Source: Timema cristinae (Eukaryota; Arthropoda; Insecta; Phasmatodea; Timematidae). From it: a DNA stretch of 64,000 nt. The notes under the pieces were generated by a model, which did no database searches, was not told where the DNA came from, and saw only the letters and a program-made list of their open reading frames with translations. Positions within the stretch are counted from its first letter, which is position 1; each line of letters opens with the position of its first letter. The translations under genes were made by a program, and so were the position numbers. This document shows, piece after piece, positions 11,988 through 24,720 of this stretch. The stretch is taken from NCBI GenBank assembly GCA_039000515.1, contig JBCFYV010000001.1, positions 60,322,234 through 60,386,233 of the forward strand. The letters run 5' to 3'.

Positions 11988-12235
11988 GGGTCGCCTCGGT
12001 GGCGTAGATGGCTAACGCGCTTGTCGTGTTGAGCTCGACTGCTGAGGACGGGGAGATCGAGGTTTGAATCTCGGTCGGGTGAACTGGGGGTGGTTTTTCC
12101 TAAATGGTTTTCCACTCTCCCTCCACGCAAGTGCGGGTTCACTTCTTCTAATTCAACCTTCACAATTACTAATCCATTAGCGTAATTAGTACTTTAAGCG
12201 TATAACCCGAACGGGTAGCAAGACGTGGTTCTAGA

Positions 12236-12298
<63 letters not shown>
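11988..12298 (+). mobile_element. tRNA-derived SINE, family B, with (ATT)n tail
   Basis: The tRNA-like head has box A TGGCGTAGATGG and box B GGTTTGAATCTC. The central block contains GGTTTTCCACTCTCCCTCC. The 3' tail CCCGAACGGGTAGCAAGAC runs into about 60 bp of ATT repeats. Head and body differ from family A, but the 3' tail is shared. Other copies lie at 12640-12860 (reverse), 22725-22985 (reverse), 38940-39065 and 60530-60766. Confidence 0.85.
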
Positions 12299-12299
<1 letters not shown>

Positions 12300-12639
12300 G
12301 ACAATCCTGATTTTTGAGTCAAATTATCAAAATTCCACACGTATTTTAATTTGTTGAAGAAAACTGGCAATGTGTCTCAACATATTTTTCCCCAGTACTT
12401 CATGGTATACGTTCATCTTACACACATAGATTAAGTCCGCTAGTAAAATAGGAATGAGGACGTTAGAATTTAGATTAAATTTACTCGCATTTGCTAGGAG
12501 TTAGATTGTAAAATTACTTAGGGGGAAGGAAACTCATCATATCCAATAGGAACTCAAACACAGATCATCTACAGTCTTACATGACAGTAACACGTTTAAC
12601 CATGTGACCAGTTATCCAAGTTAATATTAGTTTATTTTT

Positions 12640-12860
12640 AGCACCGCGTCTTACTAACCGTTTGGGTTGTACGCATATGTAACTAATTAAAATATTGTGT
12701 TAGGAACTAGGAAAGATTTAATTTAGAGGAAGTGCACTCTCGTTTGCGTGAAGGGAGAGTGGAAAACCACTTAAGAAAGAACATTCTCAGTGCACCCGAT
12801 AGTAATTGAGCACCAATCACCCCGTCTTCGACAAACTAGTTAACACGAGACTAGCGCTAT
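12640..12860 (-). mobile_element. SINE copy, reverse, diverged head
   Basis: It begins with the reverse of the shared SINE tail (CACCGCGTCTTACTAACCG) and contains the reversed central block (GGGAGAGTGGAAAACCACTT). The tRNA-like head is diverged. Confidence 0.7.
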
Positions 12861-14169
12861 AGACCATATTTAGCATTTGGCTACAAGAAAAAAGAGAACA
12901 AGTCAACGATAGCAAATACTCACCCCATTTCACCATCCTGTACTCCAAACCGAGAGACTACAACACTGCCTACCACAATTCCACCGTACAGACAACTGAC
13001 CAGCGGAGCGCCTAAGAATCAAACCGCGCCCACTAGAGGTCACCATGTGCTCAAGCTATTCCAAAGAACTTGAGAAGAAAAGAGATACCTGTCCCACAAA
13101 GTGCCCAAACATTCCAATTGCTTCGAGAAATGAGTAGAAGCTCGTTCTGTCACTCGCATTTCCCTCCCGGTGTAAGATACTCTTTGGTTCCCCGCCCTTT
13201 TCTTTTCCTTTGTTTCATGTTCCATGAGTTTTGCAAATAGTATTATAAGACCGGCGTAGGAAAGCGTCAGGCACTTTTGGACATTGCTCGGACTTAGTCG
13301 GACGAGGCCGAGACCACAGCATTATTTGAAAAATGTAAGGGTAAATTTCTTTTCGGCGTAAATATTTGATTGTTATTTTTCAAAGTTCCCTTTTGGCATG
13401 TTATTATATATACTTTATAAAATTAGTAACTGTTTGAATCTTATAAAACTTAAATTTTTCACTTTGTATTTAAATGGTCTAATTTATTTATATCAGTCTA
13501 GGGATGGATTTGGGATATCACTATTGAGCTGATAGATAAAAGGAAAGAGGATCTAAAATATAAATATTGAATCTCACCTTTTGATTAGGGTGGTTAGATT
13601 TTTCTTGTCTACGTAATGTTTAAGTTAGATGTTCGTATTAATTTTCTTGATTACTCTCCTATATTGTTAATATTGTGATTGATAAATTTATAGTAATATG
13701 ATTTTAGGTTTATTATATTAGATATTTTAGAAATTTGTGGACGATGCTCATTTTGATTATGTCGAATAATTATGAGTAATATAATGCAGATGTTAGGTAG
13801 TTACATGGTTCGTATTAGGATAATATTGATAACTTCTTATGAAAAGTTCAGGTGAAAAATATTAAGCTCTATGATTCTTTGTTGTATATAGTCTAAAAAA
13901 TGGTTGTTTAATTGAAAGTAAAGTCAATCTTAACTTAAATCCTTATAGCTCATTGCAGATTGTGAATTTTAAAGAAGATCGCAGGGGATATTCTATATTT
14001 CTATATAATAATTTTAACTTGTTACATGAATATATATATATATATATTATTTTATTCTTATATTTATAATAAACATATAGACGCACTTCTTACAATTTAT
14101 TAATGTTATTTTTAATGAAAATACCCTCAGGTTTCTAAACTATCCCTGTCTACTCTTTCCTTAATTTCA

Positions 14170-14200
<31 letters not shown>

Positions 14201-14506
14201 CTATATTTCTGGAGACCGGCCGTCATGTTTCTTCCTTCACCTGGATTGAGTTTCGTGCCCTGGGTTTCTTTTATGCACCCAGCATTAAAAACTATTACTC
14301 ATACAGCTCACTCCTATTGCTTTTGTTATCATAGTAATTTATTTTATTATATTTTGACCCTCTTTGTAGGATTTTGAGATATTTAGGGTTCACATACAGT
14401 CACCGAAGCGAGGTTAACAATTATTTAATAAATAGAACATGATTTAACGTCCTCCCAATTATATCGTCTAGTGCGACGCATCTTCTTTAATTATATACGA
14501 TGGTAG
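12861..14506. other. Unassigned stretch with small microsatellites
   Basis: Short (TA)n at about 14031-14047 and (ATT)n at 14171-14199 are present. No coding or element signature was recognised. Confidence 0.4.
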
Positions 14507-14511
14507 ACGAT

Positions 14512-15083
14512 TGTTTAGTATAATTTACAATTGAATGAAAACTAAAGAAGCCTCTGGAGGACCAGTGTTACGAACACGGATAAAATGAACTGTATGGTGG
14601 AAAGGAATTGATAGAGGCAACTCACCTTCACTTTATGTGGTATAACTGGCAGTGTCCTGGCGCAGTCTTCTTCAACAACACACACGAATAAAAATCTAGA
14701 CCACTTCCGGGTGAAGGGTTTACGGAACCTTATCACTTTTGTCTTGATCGAGTCTCCGTGCACGGCACAAATTAATCAACACACTAAAAACTCCACGCCA
14801 GCGACACTTGGCGGGAAAACAATAAACATATAGTGGTCCAGGTATGGTCTTGTTGCCTCCAAGAGTGGGGAAGGTTAATGTAAGATATGAAAAAACCAAA
14901 AAACAGAACTAAACCTCAACAATAACAATCAAAAACTCACAAACCAAAACAAAAAAAACAGTTCAATGTCGAGGCATAGAGAATCTAGATAAAAGGATCA
15001 CTATTCAAAGATATAACATAGAGGAATGAAAATGAAGTATAGGATTAGTAATATTCGTCAAACAATAGAAAACTATACAAACA
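14512..15083 (-). repeat. 3' LTR of the BEL/Pao element
   Basis: This is a 572-bp clean copy, directly comparable with the damaged partner at 20643-21171. Confidence 0.9.
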
Positions 15084-15176
15084 TACCGCCACCAAAAACT
15101 AAAATGAGTTTTTTAAGAACAACAAACCAGCAACAAAGATATGAACAGAATAATATTATAGGAGAATGTATCCTTC

Positions 15177-16440
15177 CTATTGATTAGGAAGTGGACATAA
15201 TTTTACAACCGGTCGTTTGAGGGTCCCGTGCTCGGTGCGGACACTTACGACTCTCGTTATCCCATCCCTTCCAGGGTACACCTCTGCTACTCTTCCGAGC
15301 AGCCACCTGAGTGGGGGAAGATTGTCTTCCTTTATCAAGACTAACTGTCCTTCTTGTAAATTGACCTTGTTTGTAGTCCATTTTTGTCGCTGTTGGAGAG
15401 TATGGATATATTCCCTTGACCATCTTTGCCAAAAGTGCTGATAGGCTTGTTGTATCAACTGCCAGCGTTTCAACCTGTTGGTAGGTAGCTCAGTTACGAT
15501 CTCCTCAGGTGGTCTGGTGAGAGAATGACCCACTATGAAATGTCCTGGCGTCAATGGATCAAGGTCATTCGGATCCGCAGAGAGAGCACAAAGAGGCCTT
15601 GAATTTAGCACGGCTTCAATTTGAATGAAGAGCGTGGAGAGGCTTTCAAAGGTAAGTGTCTGATCACCCACCACTCGCTTTAGGTGAGTTTTTGCCGACT
15701 TGATACCAGCCTCCCATAGTCCACCAAAATTTGGAGCTGAAGGTGGGTTGAAATGCCAATTTATGCCTTGGACCGAAAGTTTATCTGTTACCACTTTGGT
15801 TTCGGTATGGGATTCTAGATGCCTTTGTATTTCTGTAAAATGGCGCTTGGCACCTACAAAGTTTGTGCCACAGTCGCTATAAATGTCTGAGCACATACCC
15901 CGACGGGAAATAAACCGAAGAACGGCATCAAGAAAGGCCCTTGTGCTTAAGTCTGATACCACCTCAAGGTGCACTGCCTTAGTTGCCAAGCACACAAACA
16001 AACATAAATAAGCCTTGACACCTTAGAATTCCTTAATTCAGATGATTTTATCTGGAAGGGTCCTCCATAATCCACTCCAACTCGCACAAATGCTCTTGAT
16101 TGCTGCACACGCATTGCTGGGAGGTCCCCCATGAATGGTTGGAGAGCAGGTGCCTTAAATCGAAAACATCTCATACACTTGAAGATCCGGGTTTTTATAA
16201 ACAGTGCGTGCTGAAGAACCAGTACTGGTCTTGAATGAGTGAGTGGGTTGTTCGAAGTCCAGCAAGAAAATGAGATACATGGTAGTGATCAACAATGATA
16301 TCGGTGATATGACTATTTTTAGGCAACAGAAGAGGATGTTTTGTGTCATACCGCAGTGAAGAGGTCTCAAGCGACCCCCTACCCTCAATAGGCCCCCCCT
16401 GGTCGAGAAACGGGTTTAGGCCCCTCACGCGGGTGAACAT
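15177..16440 (-). pseudogene. pol: BEL/Pao integrase and C-terminal domain
   Basis: An uninterrupted 274-residue frame (15177-16001) carries the second half of the integrase core, with the second catalytic Asp in YSDCGTNFVGA and the Glu in GGLWEAGIKSAKTHL. It ends with the C-terminal domain of BEL/Pao integrases (LTPGHFIVGHSL, RWQLIQQAYQHFWQRW, GQLVLIKEDNLPPLRW, GRVAEVYPG). The first Asp (VGVDYGGPF) is in a second frame (15947-16174), and the N-terminal HHCC zinc region (HITDIIVDHYHVSH... and MRCFRFKAP) is split over two further frames up to 16440. It would insert element cDNA into host DNA. At least two or three frameshifts make this copy inactive as read. Confidence 0.9.
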
Positions 16441-16849
16441 TCCCGGCCCTTCTTTATTTCTTCAAGTTCTGACTCAAACGCCTGTTGTTGAACTTGTTTG
16501 ATACATAACATTGCGGGCCGTCTTGAGCCCTTGGACAACAATGGGCCTTTACAACGATCTTGATTCTTTACTTTGGAGTTCTGAATAAACCGTGCTAAAA
16601 ATGCGATGACTCGTTGCAGCTTTACCCATGATGAGAAACGTTTTGAGAAGGTCTGCCCACAAAATATTCACTTCTGCTACTAGACTGGTAACCCTTACAA
16701 TCTTTAATTCAGGTAACTCTAACCTGGCAAGTCACCTCAGGCAGCTTGGGCCAACTACTAATGGGTTTTTCAGCCACTCTGGTCCTGTCCCCAATGTGGA
16801 AATTTGTCAACTCTTCAGGATTAAGCCTCTAGATGCACAATCAGCCGGA

Positions 16850-17340
16850 TTTGAATTAGATGGACATGTCTCCAATGTTGTGCTGGTAATTGCTGCTTGA
16901 ATTTGGGCTACTCTGTTGGCAACGAATGTTTTCAAAGAGTGTGGTGACGTTGAATCCATGCCAAAACGATGGTAGAATCTGACCAAGTATACACAGTTGA
17001 CACCTGTAATCGTTGTTTAAGGTTCTGCTGCACCCACTCCATAATGTGGCTAGGAGCTGAGCCCCACAAAGCTCAAGCCTAGGAAGAGATAAACTCTTAA
17101 CCGGAGCTACTCTTGACTTGGCAATAAGGTTTGTTGACTTGAATTTCTCCATTTTCCCGTGGTAGTTCGAAGAAAGAGACTGCTCAATCCTTTGATAGAT
17201 GCATCCAAAACAAAAGAAGCTGGGCAATTAATAGCATCACTGGTTGTAGAATCTGTTGATCTTGACATGTTTAAAACATGAAAGTTTGAAAAAACCTTTG
17301 CCACCCCTTTTCCCCGGGTTGGTGGAAGTGGTTCAATCCC
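16850..17340 (-). pseudogene. pol: BEL/Pao RNase H region
   Basis: The minus strand encodes AKSRVAPVKSLSLPRLELCG, the signature joining RT and RNase H in BEL/Pao polyproteins (A-K-x-R-V-A-P, L-P-R-L-E-L). Downstream are shifted traces of the RNase H end and of the N-A-N-R-V-A-x-I-Q linker before integrase. It is broken by frameshifts at about 17000 and 17110. Confidence 0.75.
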
Positions 17341-17559
17341 AATAAGTCTTATGGTCCACAAAATCTGTTGAACGCCTTAGCCCAACACCCACTGGAGATA
17401 GCCCCCCCCACAGGAATCAAATATCCTAGCAATATTTGAGAGAACTGCCCTCTTCGTTACTGTAATCTCAGAGGGATTTTACATGTAAAAGAATGAATCT
17501 ATGTGGGGGCCCCCTTCCAGTCCTAATATCTTAATTATTTGATCTCCATCTTTTCAAAC

Positions 17560-18090
17560 ATGAGGGGAACTTCACGGTGTTCATTTGGTATCCTCTTTAA
17601 TACTTCAGGGTGGTTGCTAGACCTTTTCTAAGTGGAAAAAGCCTCCTAAGCTTAGCAATTCAATCAGCTCGTTTGAAACTGAAGCAGTTCCACGAATCAG
17701 CACCAGTGATTGTCATCAACAAAAATGTCTTACATAGGACCAGGGCAGCACGAGGGTAACGAAGTTTTTTCATCAAAAGCGATTTGACGCAGGGAGCATC
17801 GCTAAGACGGAGCGAAGATACACCATAAGTCAAGTATTAAATTTATATTCTTGAATCTGTTAAATCAGGGGATTCGCGCCACAGTATTACCGGTAATGTC
17901 GTCATCCGGGTTTGACAAGTTTTTGGGTCGTACATTTGCATAAAATCGTGGGAGCACAAGGGAAGAAATCAAAAAATTCATAACAATTTCCACAATTTCC
18001 CTTTGCAGTTTGGACCCTTCAAAAGTATCATTCATGACGACCCGATGATGTTGCGCGAAGCGTCAAATACAAACTCTCAGTTTGGTGGTT
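17560..18090 (-). pseudogene. pol: BEL/Pao reverse transcriptase palm, fragmentary
   Basis: Three RT landmarks in the right order appear in different frames: VFDASRN (about 18055-18075), ILWRESPDL (about 17870-17896), and FVDD (17712-17723), the catalytic YxDD-type box. In this superfamily the order V-F-D-A-S, then W-R-x-S-P, then Y-V-D-D is diagnostic. No open frame connects them. Sequence quality drops here. Confidence 0.65.
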
Positions 18091-18779
18091 TGAACAGATT
18101 CTTTGGATACGAAAATGATTGGAATATAGTATTAATGTCTTGGATCATTGTTGGTTCAATGCCCTGCATGTGACCGAGTTCTTCATTTTCCCCTTTAGAA
18201 AGGTCACATACTGTTCCTTTTAGTTGTGGGTTAACGAGCTAGGCACGTTCGCGGGAATGAGTCTCTTGACTGCTTGTTGTTATTCTCCCCCTGGTTTGCA
18301 TCCTTGAAAGGTAGCCGAACAATGTTCTACCCCATTGTCACGAGTTTTTTGTCACAAGTGTGCCTCACAATAGCTTCATTAGGGTAAATGTGTTTAGTCA
18401 GGGTAATTTTCCACCCCCCAGAAGGCGCAAAACATTGTCAATGATGGTTCAGTAGCAACAAAAAAGATAACAAGAAGTATAAGTGGTTGAAGGTCCTATT
18501 GACCATTATGATCCGCAAAAATGCTAGCAACCTGGGGACAATTAGTGATTGAATACCGCCCACATCAAAATCTCGGGGTATACATCTGCACCAAAGAGAA
18601 TGTCAATCGGCCCGGTACATGAAAATGAGGGTCAGCCAGCTGAAGATGAGAAACCCTGAACCATATTTTTTAGAAAGCATGGTTGATGGCATTCCCGATG
18701 TATTTTATTAGATGTAGTCGGTGATCAACTGAGGACCATAAACACCACAGGGTTTCACCCACATATCACAACCCCCTTG

Positions 18780-18905
18780 TTGGTTTGCACAGTTGACTGA
18801 GGACCCCTTTAATGGAATTTTCAGCTTGCGACGGGGGCAGGCCAGGGTGAGCACAGCCCTTCAGTAATAAATGATGATTGTGACGCACAATTATCAACAC
18901 TCAAA
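18780..18905 (-). pseudogene. BEL/Pao aspartic protease remnant
   Basis: The minus strand reads DNCASQSSFITEGL, which matches the D-[ST]-G-[SA]-x-x-x-F-I catalytic loop of BEL/Pao proteases with Ser-Gly replaced. The position between the zinc knuckle and RT fits. No continuous frame remains. Confidence 0.55.
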
Positions 18906-19069
18906 CCCTTTGAAAGCACCTTTGCCCTCCTTAACCTGTACTAAGCGGTTCCCAAACAAGATGTAGTAAGGTCACAAAACTGGTGGAAAGTGAGTGATGT
19001 GTTCACCCCGTGTAACAGTGCCTTCATGGCCTGGTGAATGACCCGATGGTGCATCCCCCTTTGCAAAAT

Positions 19070-19393
19070 CTACTGTTTATGGGTGGGATCAGTGTGAGAG
19101 GGTAAAACGTTGGTTTGAGCTAAACGACCTTGACCGCAAGTGTCAGGCCTTGGATTAAATTTACCTATGTGCAAAAATGTTGATGAGTTTTTATTGCAGT
19201 GTGGACACTTGAATTTTGAGGAACAATCCTTTACTTGGTGCGATCCCTTTAAACAATTAAAACACAAATTATTTTTCTTTACCCCAACCCGGCGTTGTGC
19301 GGGGCTTGCCGGAACACGGACATTATGATACATGGTTTCTTGACACACAGAGCAGTGACCTTGATTTGAGTCAACATAAAATGATCTTCTCAT
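19070..19393 (-). pseudogene. gag: BEL/Pao gag C-terminus with zinc knuckles
   Basis: A 107-residue frame has an upstream Cys/His pair, a perfect C-x2-C-x4-H-x4-C knuckle (CFNCLKGSHQVKDC) and a second, partial knuckle CPHCNKNSSTFLH. This is the RNA-binding end of BEL/Pao Gag. The frame's last third (HTDPTHK) runs into the protease linker. Gag sequence upstream (19400-20620) is too damaged to read. Confidence 0.8.
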
Positions 19394-20642
19394 CCAACAG
19401 GGGAATTTGTTTTCCCCCTTCCACCTCCGTTGGTTGCTATATGTCTAGTACTCGGTAGTTTTTAGTGATTACCCCTTATTTCAGATGACAGGCTTTGCAT
19501 TGTTTTCAAGAAATTCCAAAAGTTGATCAAAGCTTGGTATTTTGGGACCCTTGCGCAAGTTAAAAAAAAGCGGTCCTTATTAAATTGTTCATGTCAAGTT
19601 TAGTAAATAAAAAACCACTCACAAACTGGAAATTTAAACATTAAGTGCACCCAATTCTCCTTAAATGTTCCCTACGCCCTTAAGTTCGTGGCGACCTTGA
19701 GGGGTTTCCCGGGAATTGCATTTTTTTTCTAAAAAATGTGTAGCTATTACCCCATCTTGGTAACGTTCTGTAAAAATCGCCAGGCTAAAAGGGTAGTTCC
19801 TTGACACCGGAGTGACTTTAATAAAGTCAGGGGCTCACCAGATAATGTGTCAAAAGATATTGAAACCTTTCCCGGGTTAAGGTTTTGTTTTTTTGAATGA
19901 GGGGACGTACAATCAGAAAGGGGGGGGGTTTTTTTTTTCCCCTTTTATTTTTTCCCTTAGGATTTTGCAAATCCCTTTAAGGCCCTTTTTTCCCGGGTGG
20001 GTTGTCCGTGAAAATCCCTTAACCGGGGATAGGTCAGTAAAGTCCTCAATCAATTTTCATGTCTTAACATCAAAGTCCCCTTTGTTTTCGCCGCGACTCC
20101 TAACAAAAGTATTTCTTAAAATCCCCCCTTTAAAAAATTTTTAAAAGTCTAAAAAAAAGTGCCTTAAATAGCTCATTTGGTAATGCCCAAAAACCTGTTC
20201 CACAGCTTGTAAAGCTATTAACCCGGGGGAGTTTCCCCTTTAAAACCCCAGTTCAAGGTGTGCATAAGACATGTGAAAAAAAAATTAAACAAATTAATTA
20301 AAAAAGGGGGAATAAATACAAACTAAGCAAACAAGAAACTAACTTAACATAAAAAAAACAGTCAAAACACCCACGTTACATCCCACTCTCGACCAATAAA
20401 CAAAGGTCGAATCACCGATCATATTACTACGATGCACAATAGATATGGCTACGATTTAACGCAAAAACTCTAAAAGATATATCGAACTGATGAGCCACTA
20501 ATCCAAAGACCCAGCATGGCCGAAATAAACTGAAAAAATGAACAAGAAATAAACCAAATAAACAAAAAAGTTGCTCTATCCCCCCCAAAAAAAAAAACCC
20601 CCAAGGAACATGAAACACGTACCCCGGGCCGGTGGACCAAAA

Positions 20643-21171
20643 TGTTTAGATAATTTAAAATTAATAAAAAACAAAAGAAGCCTCTGGGGCCCCCGTGTTA
20701 AACGGGGGTAAATGACTTATGGTGGAAAGGAAATTGATAGAGGCAATCCCCCTTACTTTTGGATAATGGCTTTCCCTGGCGAGTCTTTTTAACAACACAC
20801 ACGAAAAAAATCGGGCCATTCCGGGTAAAGGGGTTTTTGGAACCTTATACTTTTCTTATCGAGTTCCGGCACGGCAAAAATTAAAACACATAAAACTCCA
20901 CGCCAGCGACACTTGGCGGAAAAAAATAAACTTTATGGCCCCCGGTTTTGGTTTTTTTTTCCCCCAAAGGGGGGGAATTTTAAGAAAAATGAAAAACCAA
21001 CAAACAGAACTAAACCTCAACAATAACAACAAAAACCCAAACCAAAAAAAAAAAACATTTTAAGGGGCGAGGATAGGAATTAGATAAAAGGGCATTTTTA
21101 AAGATAAAAACATAGAGGAATGAAATGAATATAGGATTAGTAAAATTGTAAACAAAAAAAAATTATAAACA
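20643..21171 (-). repeat. 5' LTR of the BEL/Pao element, corrupted
   Basis: Aligns end to end with 14512-15083 but is about 40 bp shorter. Mixed words have become runs: GGAGGACCAGTG in the partner is GGGGCCCCCGTG here, and CAGTCTTCTTC is GAGTCTTTTT. Confidence 0.8.
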
Positions 21172-22724
21172 ACGATTTTAATGTAGTAAATGTAGTTATT
21201 TGTGTTTCGAGAAAATTCATGAGTACAAAATCAGTGTTTTATAGTTTAATTATTTTTTTAATATTTTAGTGATTTTTTTTTATACAAACTATGAGTGAAA
21301 AAAAAATTTTAAAAAATGTTGAGTAGGGTACAGAAAATTTTAATTTAATTTTCAAATTAATATGGAGGTTAATATTTTAAAAAAATGTTGGTTGAGGAAT
21401 GAAAAATAACCCCTTTTTTTAATTGCGGTGTTGGTTGGTGAGTTATTGGGAAAAGAAATTTTCGGTGGGGACATCAATCAATCGAAAAAAGATATATTAG
21501 TAAAAAAAAAAAAATTTTTGGAATAACTTTTTTGTTGTGGGTTATGTAGGAACGAGATTTTTTTGGGGGAAAAAATAAATTTTTAAAGTGTAACCTTATA
21601 GGGGGGGTGTATAAAACCCCCGCTCCCCCCAATACCAACCAGTCGGGAACACCTAAAAAAAAAAAGAGACTCTAACTCTTGAGGGGTTGCGGTGAGTAGC
21701 AAGGAAGGATATTTTTTTGGTTTAATGTGGCCCGAGCGAAAATAAAATTCCCGGTAAACCCCCCCTCTGATATGTTTCCACGGTAATCCTTAGCTCGTCG
21801 CGAAGTTTAAATACTGTGAAATAAAAGGGGGGGCGCATGATTTTTGTGATACTCACAAAAATTTAAAATCTTATTAGGCTTTAAAAGGACCAAAATCTCA
21901 CCAGAGGGGGAAATAAATTTAACCAAAAAGAAGTAAAAAAAAAGAAAAGGGTTATGTAAGTATATGAAATTTTAAATTCTAAAAATCAAATACTCAAAGA
22001 GGTATTATTTTATATTTTTTATTATTTTATATATATATTAAATATATATATAAATATATAAATTTTAAAATTTGGCATTTAATTTTAAAAAAAAAGTTAA
22101 CCATCCGGTACCAGAAAATTTATAAATCTAAGCCGGTTAAAAATTGCGGGATAAGAGGCCCCTTTTAAGTAAAATAAAAAAATTAAATTTTGGGGGGAAC
22201 CGCGAATTAGTGGGCCGAACTGTTCAATAATAAAAAAACATCTCAATCGTTTTCCTGTATACTTTAGGGATGCGCCAAACAAAGTTGCAACAATTTTGAC
22301 CTGGCTGCAGCACTCCCCCCTTCTAGATCTTCAAAGCCCCCATTTTTTCTCACGAATCTTCCCTTTGAGAGAAAATAGGTCATCCTTGACTCTAACCGGC
22401 GCTCGCTGATGGAACGAAAAACCTACCTCAAATTCAAATTTTTTGTATTTCATTCACATTTTTTTCATGTCCAAAACAAGCGCGTCACTTTTTTACTTCT
22501 TAGAGTCCTCTCTTATACTTCTAACAATGATTGCCATGGTAAACAAAACAAACAAAAAAACAGAGAGGTTTCAAAATTTTAGAGGTTTATAGAGAGGATG
22601 GAGTTTTATTATTATTTCAAACTGCCATCAGGGATGCAACTTTTGGTAAACGAATTGAATGTCCCCCCACCTTCATGAAATATGAATTTGGACGGGATAT
22701 TGTTTACAAAAGATTTTATTATTA

Positions 22725-22985
22725 TTATTATTATTATTTTTACACCGCTCTTATACCGTTCGGGGTTTATACCTTTAAGTACTAATTTCGTTTAAAGGAT
22801 TTAGGAATTGGGAAAGGTTTAAAAGAGGAAGTGAACCCCATTTGCTGGAGGAGAGTGGAAAACCCCTTTAGGAAAAACCACCTCCAGTTCACCCCACTGA
22901 GATTCGAACCTCGATTCCCCCTCCTCAGCAGTCGAGCTCAACACACAAGCGCGTTAGCCAACTCGCCACAGAGGGGGGGTTTCAA
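22725..22985 (-). mobile_element. Family B SINE, reverse, partly corrupted
   Basis: An ATT tract is followed by the reversed SINE tail, the reversed central block (AGAGTGGAAAACCCCTTTAGG), the reversed box B (GAGATTCGAACCTCG) and the reversed head ending in GTTAGCCAACTCGCCAC. Order and spacing match 11988-12298. Confidence 0.75.
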
Positions 22986-24439
22986 TAGATAAAGAATATG
23001 TTTTAGTGAGTGAAAATAACCACTTTGGTAAGAACTGTGTTGGGACTTGGTTTTATGCAGATACGAAATTTTTGAGGGGGTTTTGTACTCAACAATCGAA
23101 ATAAGAATACATAAATTTTAAAAAACATTAATAAAATCTGCAAATAGTGTTTTGTGGTTTGGTGTATCCCCTGGCGGGGTTGGAGTCACCTTCTGAGGTG
23201 TGAATCCCCGGCTTCGAACTCCCAATGGTAAGTGAGGATCCCATCGTTACAACTACAGAACAAATATTATGCACTGAAATAAATCTTAATATTCCCATAT
23301 AATATACTGACAAAAAAATTTTGGGGTAAGTTTCAAAATTTAGTAATAGTTTTTCAATAAGCTCTCCCAAACCCATGTTTACTAATTATATTTAATTTAA
23401 ATGAGTTAAACAAGAATTTGAACAGGGGAAATTTAAAGCTCAACATCTATCTTGGCAACTCCGCTTACTATGAAAAATTATAGGATTCGCCCCGTGATTC
23501 AGCCATTCTTCACCAGCGTTAAAGGGTTTTAGTCTGTGATGGACAGGGGAAACGTGGGCTACATTGAACACCAATGTTATTCAGCAAGTAGCTATAAAAA
23601 TTTTTTAATTTTAAACGAAAATTCTAATTAATTCCACACACACCAAAAATTTCAATCAAAATTGTCTTTAATTTAAGTAAAAATATAAAACGGACGCCCG
23701 GGTTATCAAAAGGGGTAACTCTCGCACTAAGCAAGGGTCCCAGCTTCCCTTTCATGAATATTTTTTTTTAAAAATTTAAAAAATTATTAACTTGACCCTT
23801 AAAAAAGGGCAGGGAATTAAATGATTTTCAGTTTTGGTGTTTTTTAAAAATAAATTTTAAAACTTTTTCCCCTCAAACGATGAACCAAATCACTTAATAG
23901 GAAATAAAAAATAACAATTTTCTCCTTTGTATTTTCCCAACCTGAATTTTTTTAGCCATAATGCATTTCCCGGGCATCTAAACTTTCCCCCTTAAACCCC
24001 GGAATTATCAACCCCAGGAGGAAAAAAATAATTACCGGCCCTCCCATATTGAAAAATATTTTTTTTAATTAAAAAAAAACTTGACAGTAGTCAACGAAAT
24101 AAAAAATTTTGGGGTTTATATTTTTATTTCTTTTTCCGGGGGAAAAAAATAATTTTGGGGTCAATTGTGGGAAAATAAATTTTTTGTTAACTTGACCAAT
24201 TTTTTAATTTTTTTTTAATTTAAATAATACACTTCATAAATAGGGTTAAAAAACTATTTTATTAAAAGCCGCAAGACTAACTCAAAATAAATCAAATTAA
24301 TATTTTGTGTATGCAAAATTTTTTTAGTTTTTTTAAATTTTTTTTTAAAAAACATTACTTTGTAATTCAGTCTTATGTAAAAAGGATTCAAAAGAGAAAA
24401 AAAATTTTAAATGAGAAAACAATTTTTAAAATCATTCCC

Positions 24440-24720
24440 TTTATTATTATTATTTTTTTTTTTTTTTTTTTTGCACCCGTCTTACAACCCGTTGGGTTAA
24501 ACATTGCTAATGTGTAAGGTAGGGGGTTTTTGGATGTTTAAAAGGCCCACTTTAATGGAATCCAACCCGGGGGGGGCCTGGCTTTTCCCCCCATTAAAAA
24601 TTTTTTGAGGGTAAGGAAGGTTTTGGTAACAATAAATCCTCCGGGGCCCGGGGTTAAACCCCCGGTGCCCCGCACGAATCTGCACCCTTCCCCAGACCAC
24701 CCGGCCCATTCCATTTTAAC
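24440..24720 (-). mobile_element. Family A SINE, reverse, heavily corrupted
   Basis: An ATT/T tract is followed by recognisable blocks in the order of the clean reverse copy at 55497: TGCTAATGTGTAA, GGCCTGGC, GGTAAGGAAGGTTTTGGTAA, AATAAATCC, then a box B-like GGGGTTAAACCCC. Confidence 0.6.

Larger units (their letters stand above)
14507..21176 (-). mobile_element. BEL/Pao LTR retrotransposon, full length, degraded
   Basis: LTRs at 14512-15083 and 20643-21171 start TGTTTAG and end ..ACA. The element is bordered on both sides by ACGAT (14507-14511, 21172-21176), a 5-bp target duplication typical of BEL/Pao. On the minus strand the order is gag with zinc knuckles, aspartic protease, RT, RNase H, integrase and the long C-terminal domain of this superfamily. 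A TGG triplet lies three bases inside the 5' LTR (20636-20639 region), where a primer-binding site is expected, and a G-rich TTTTTGGTGGCGGTA precedes the 3' LTR. Many frameshifts are present; most of those beyond 17.4 kb may be sequence errors. Confidence 0.9.
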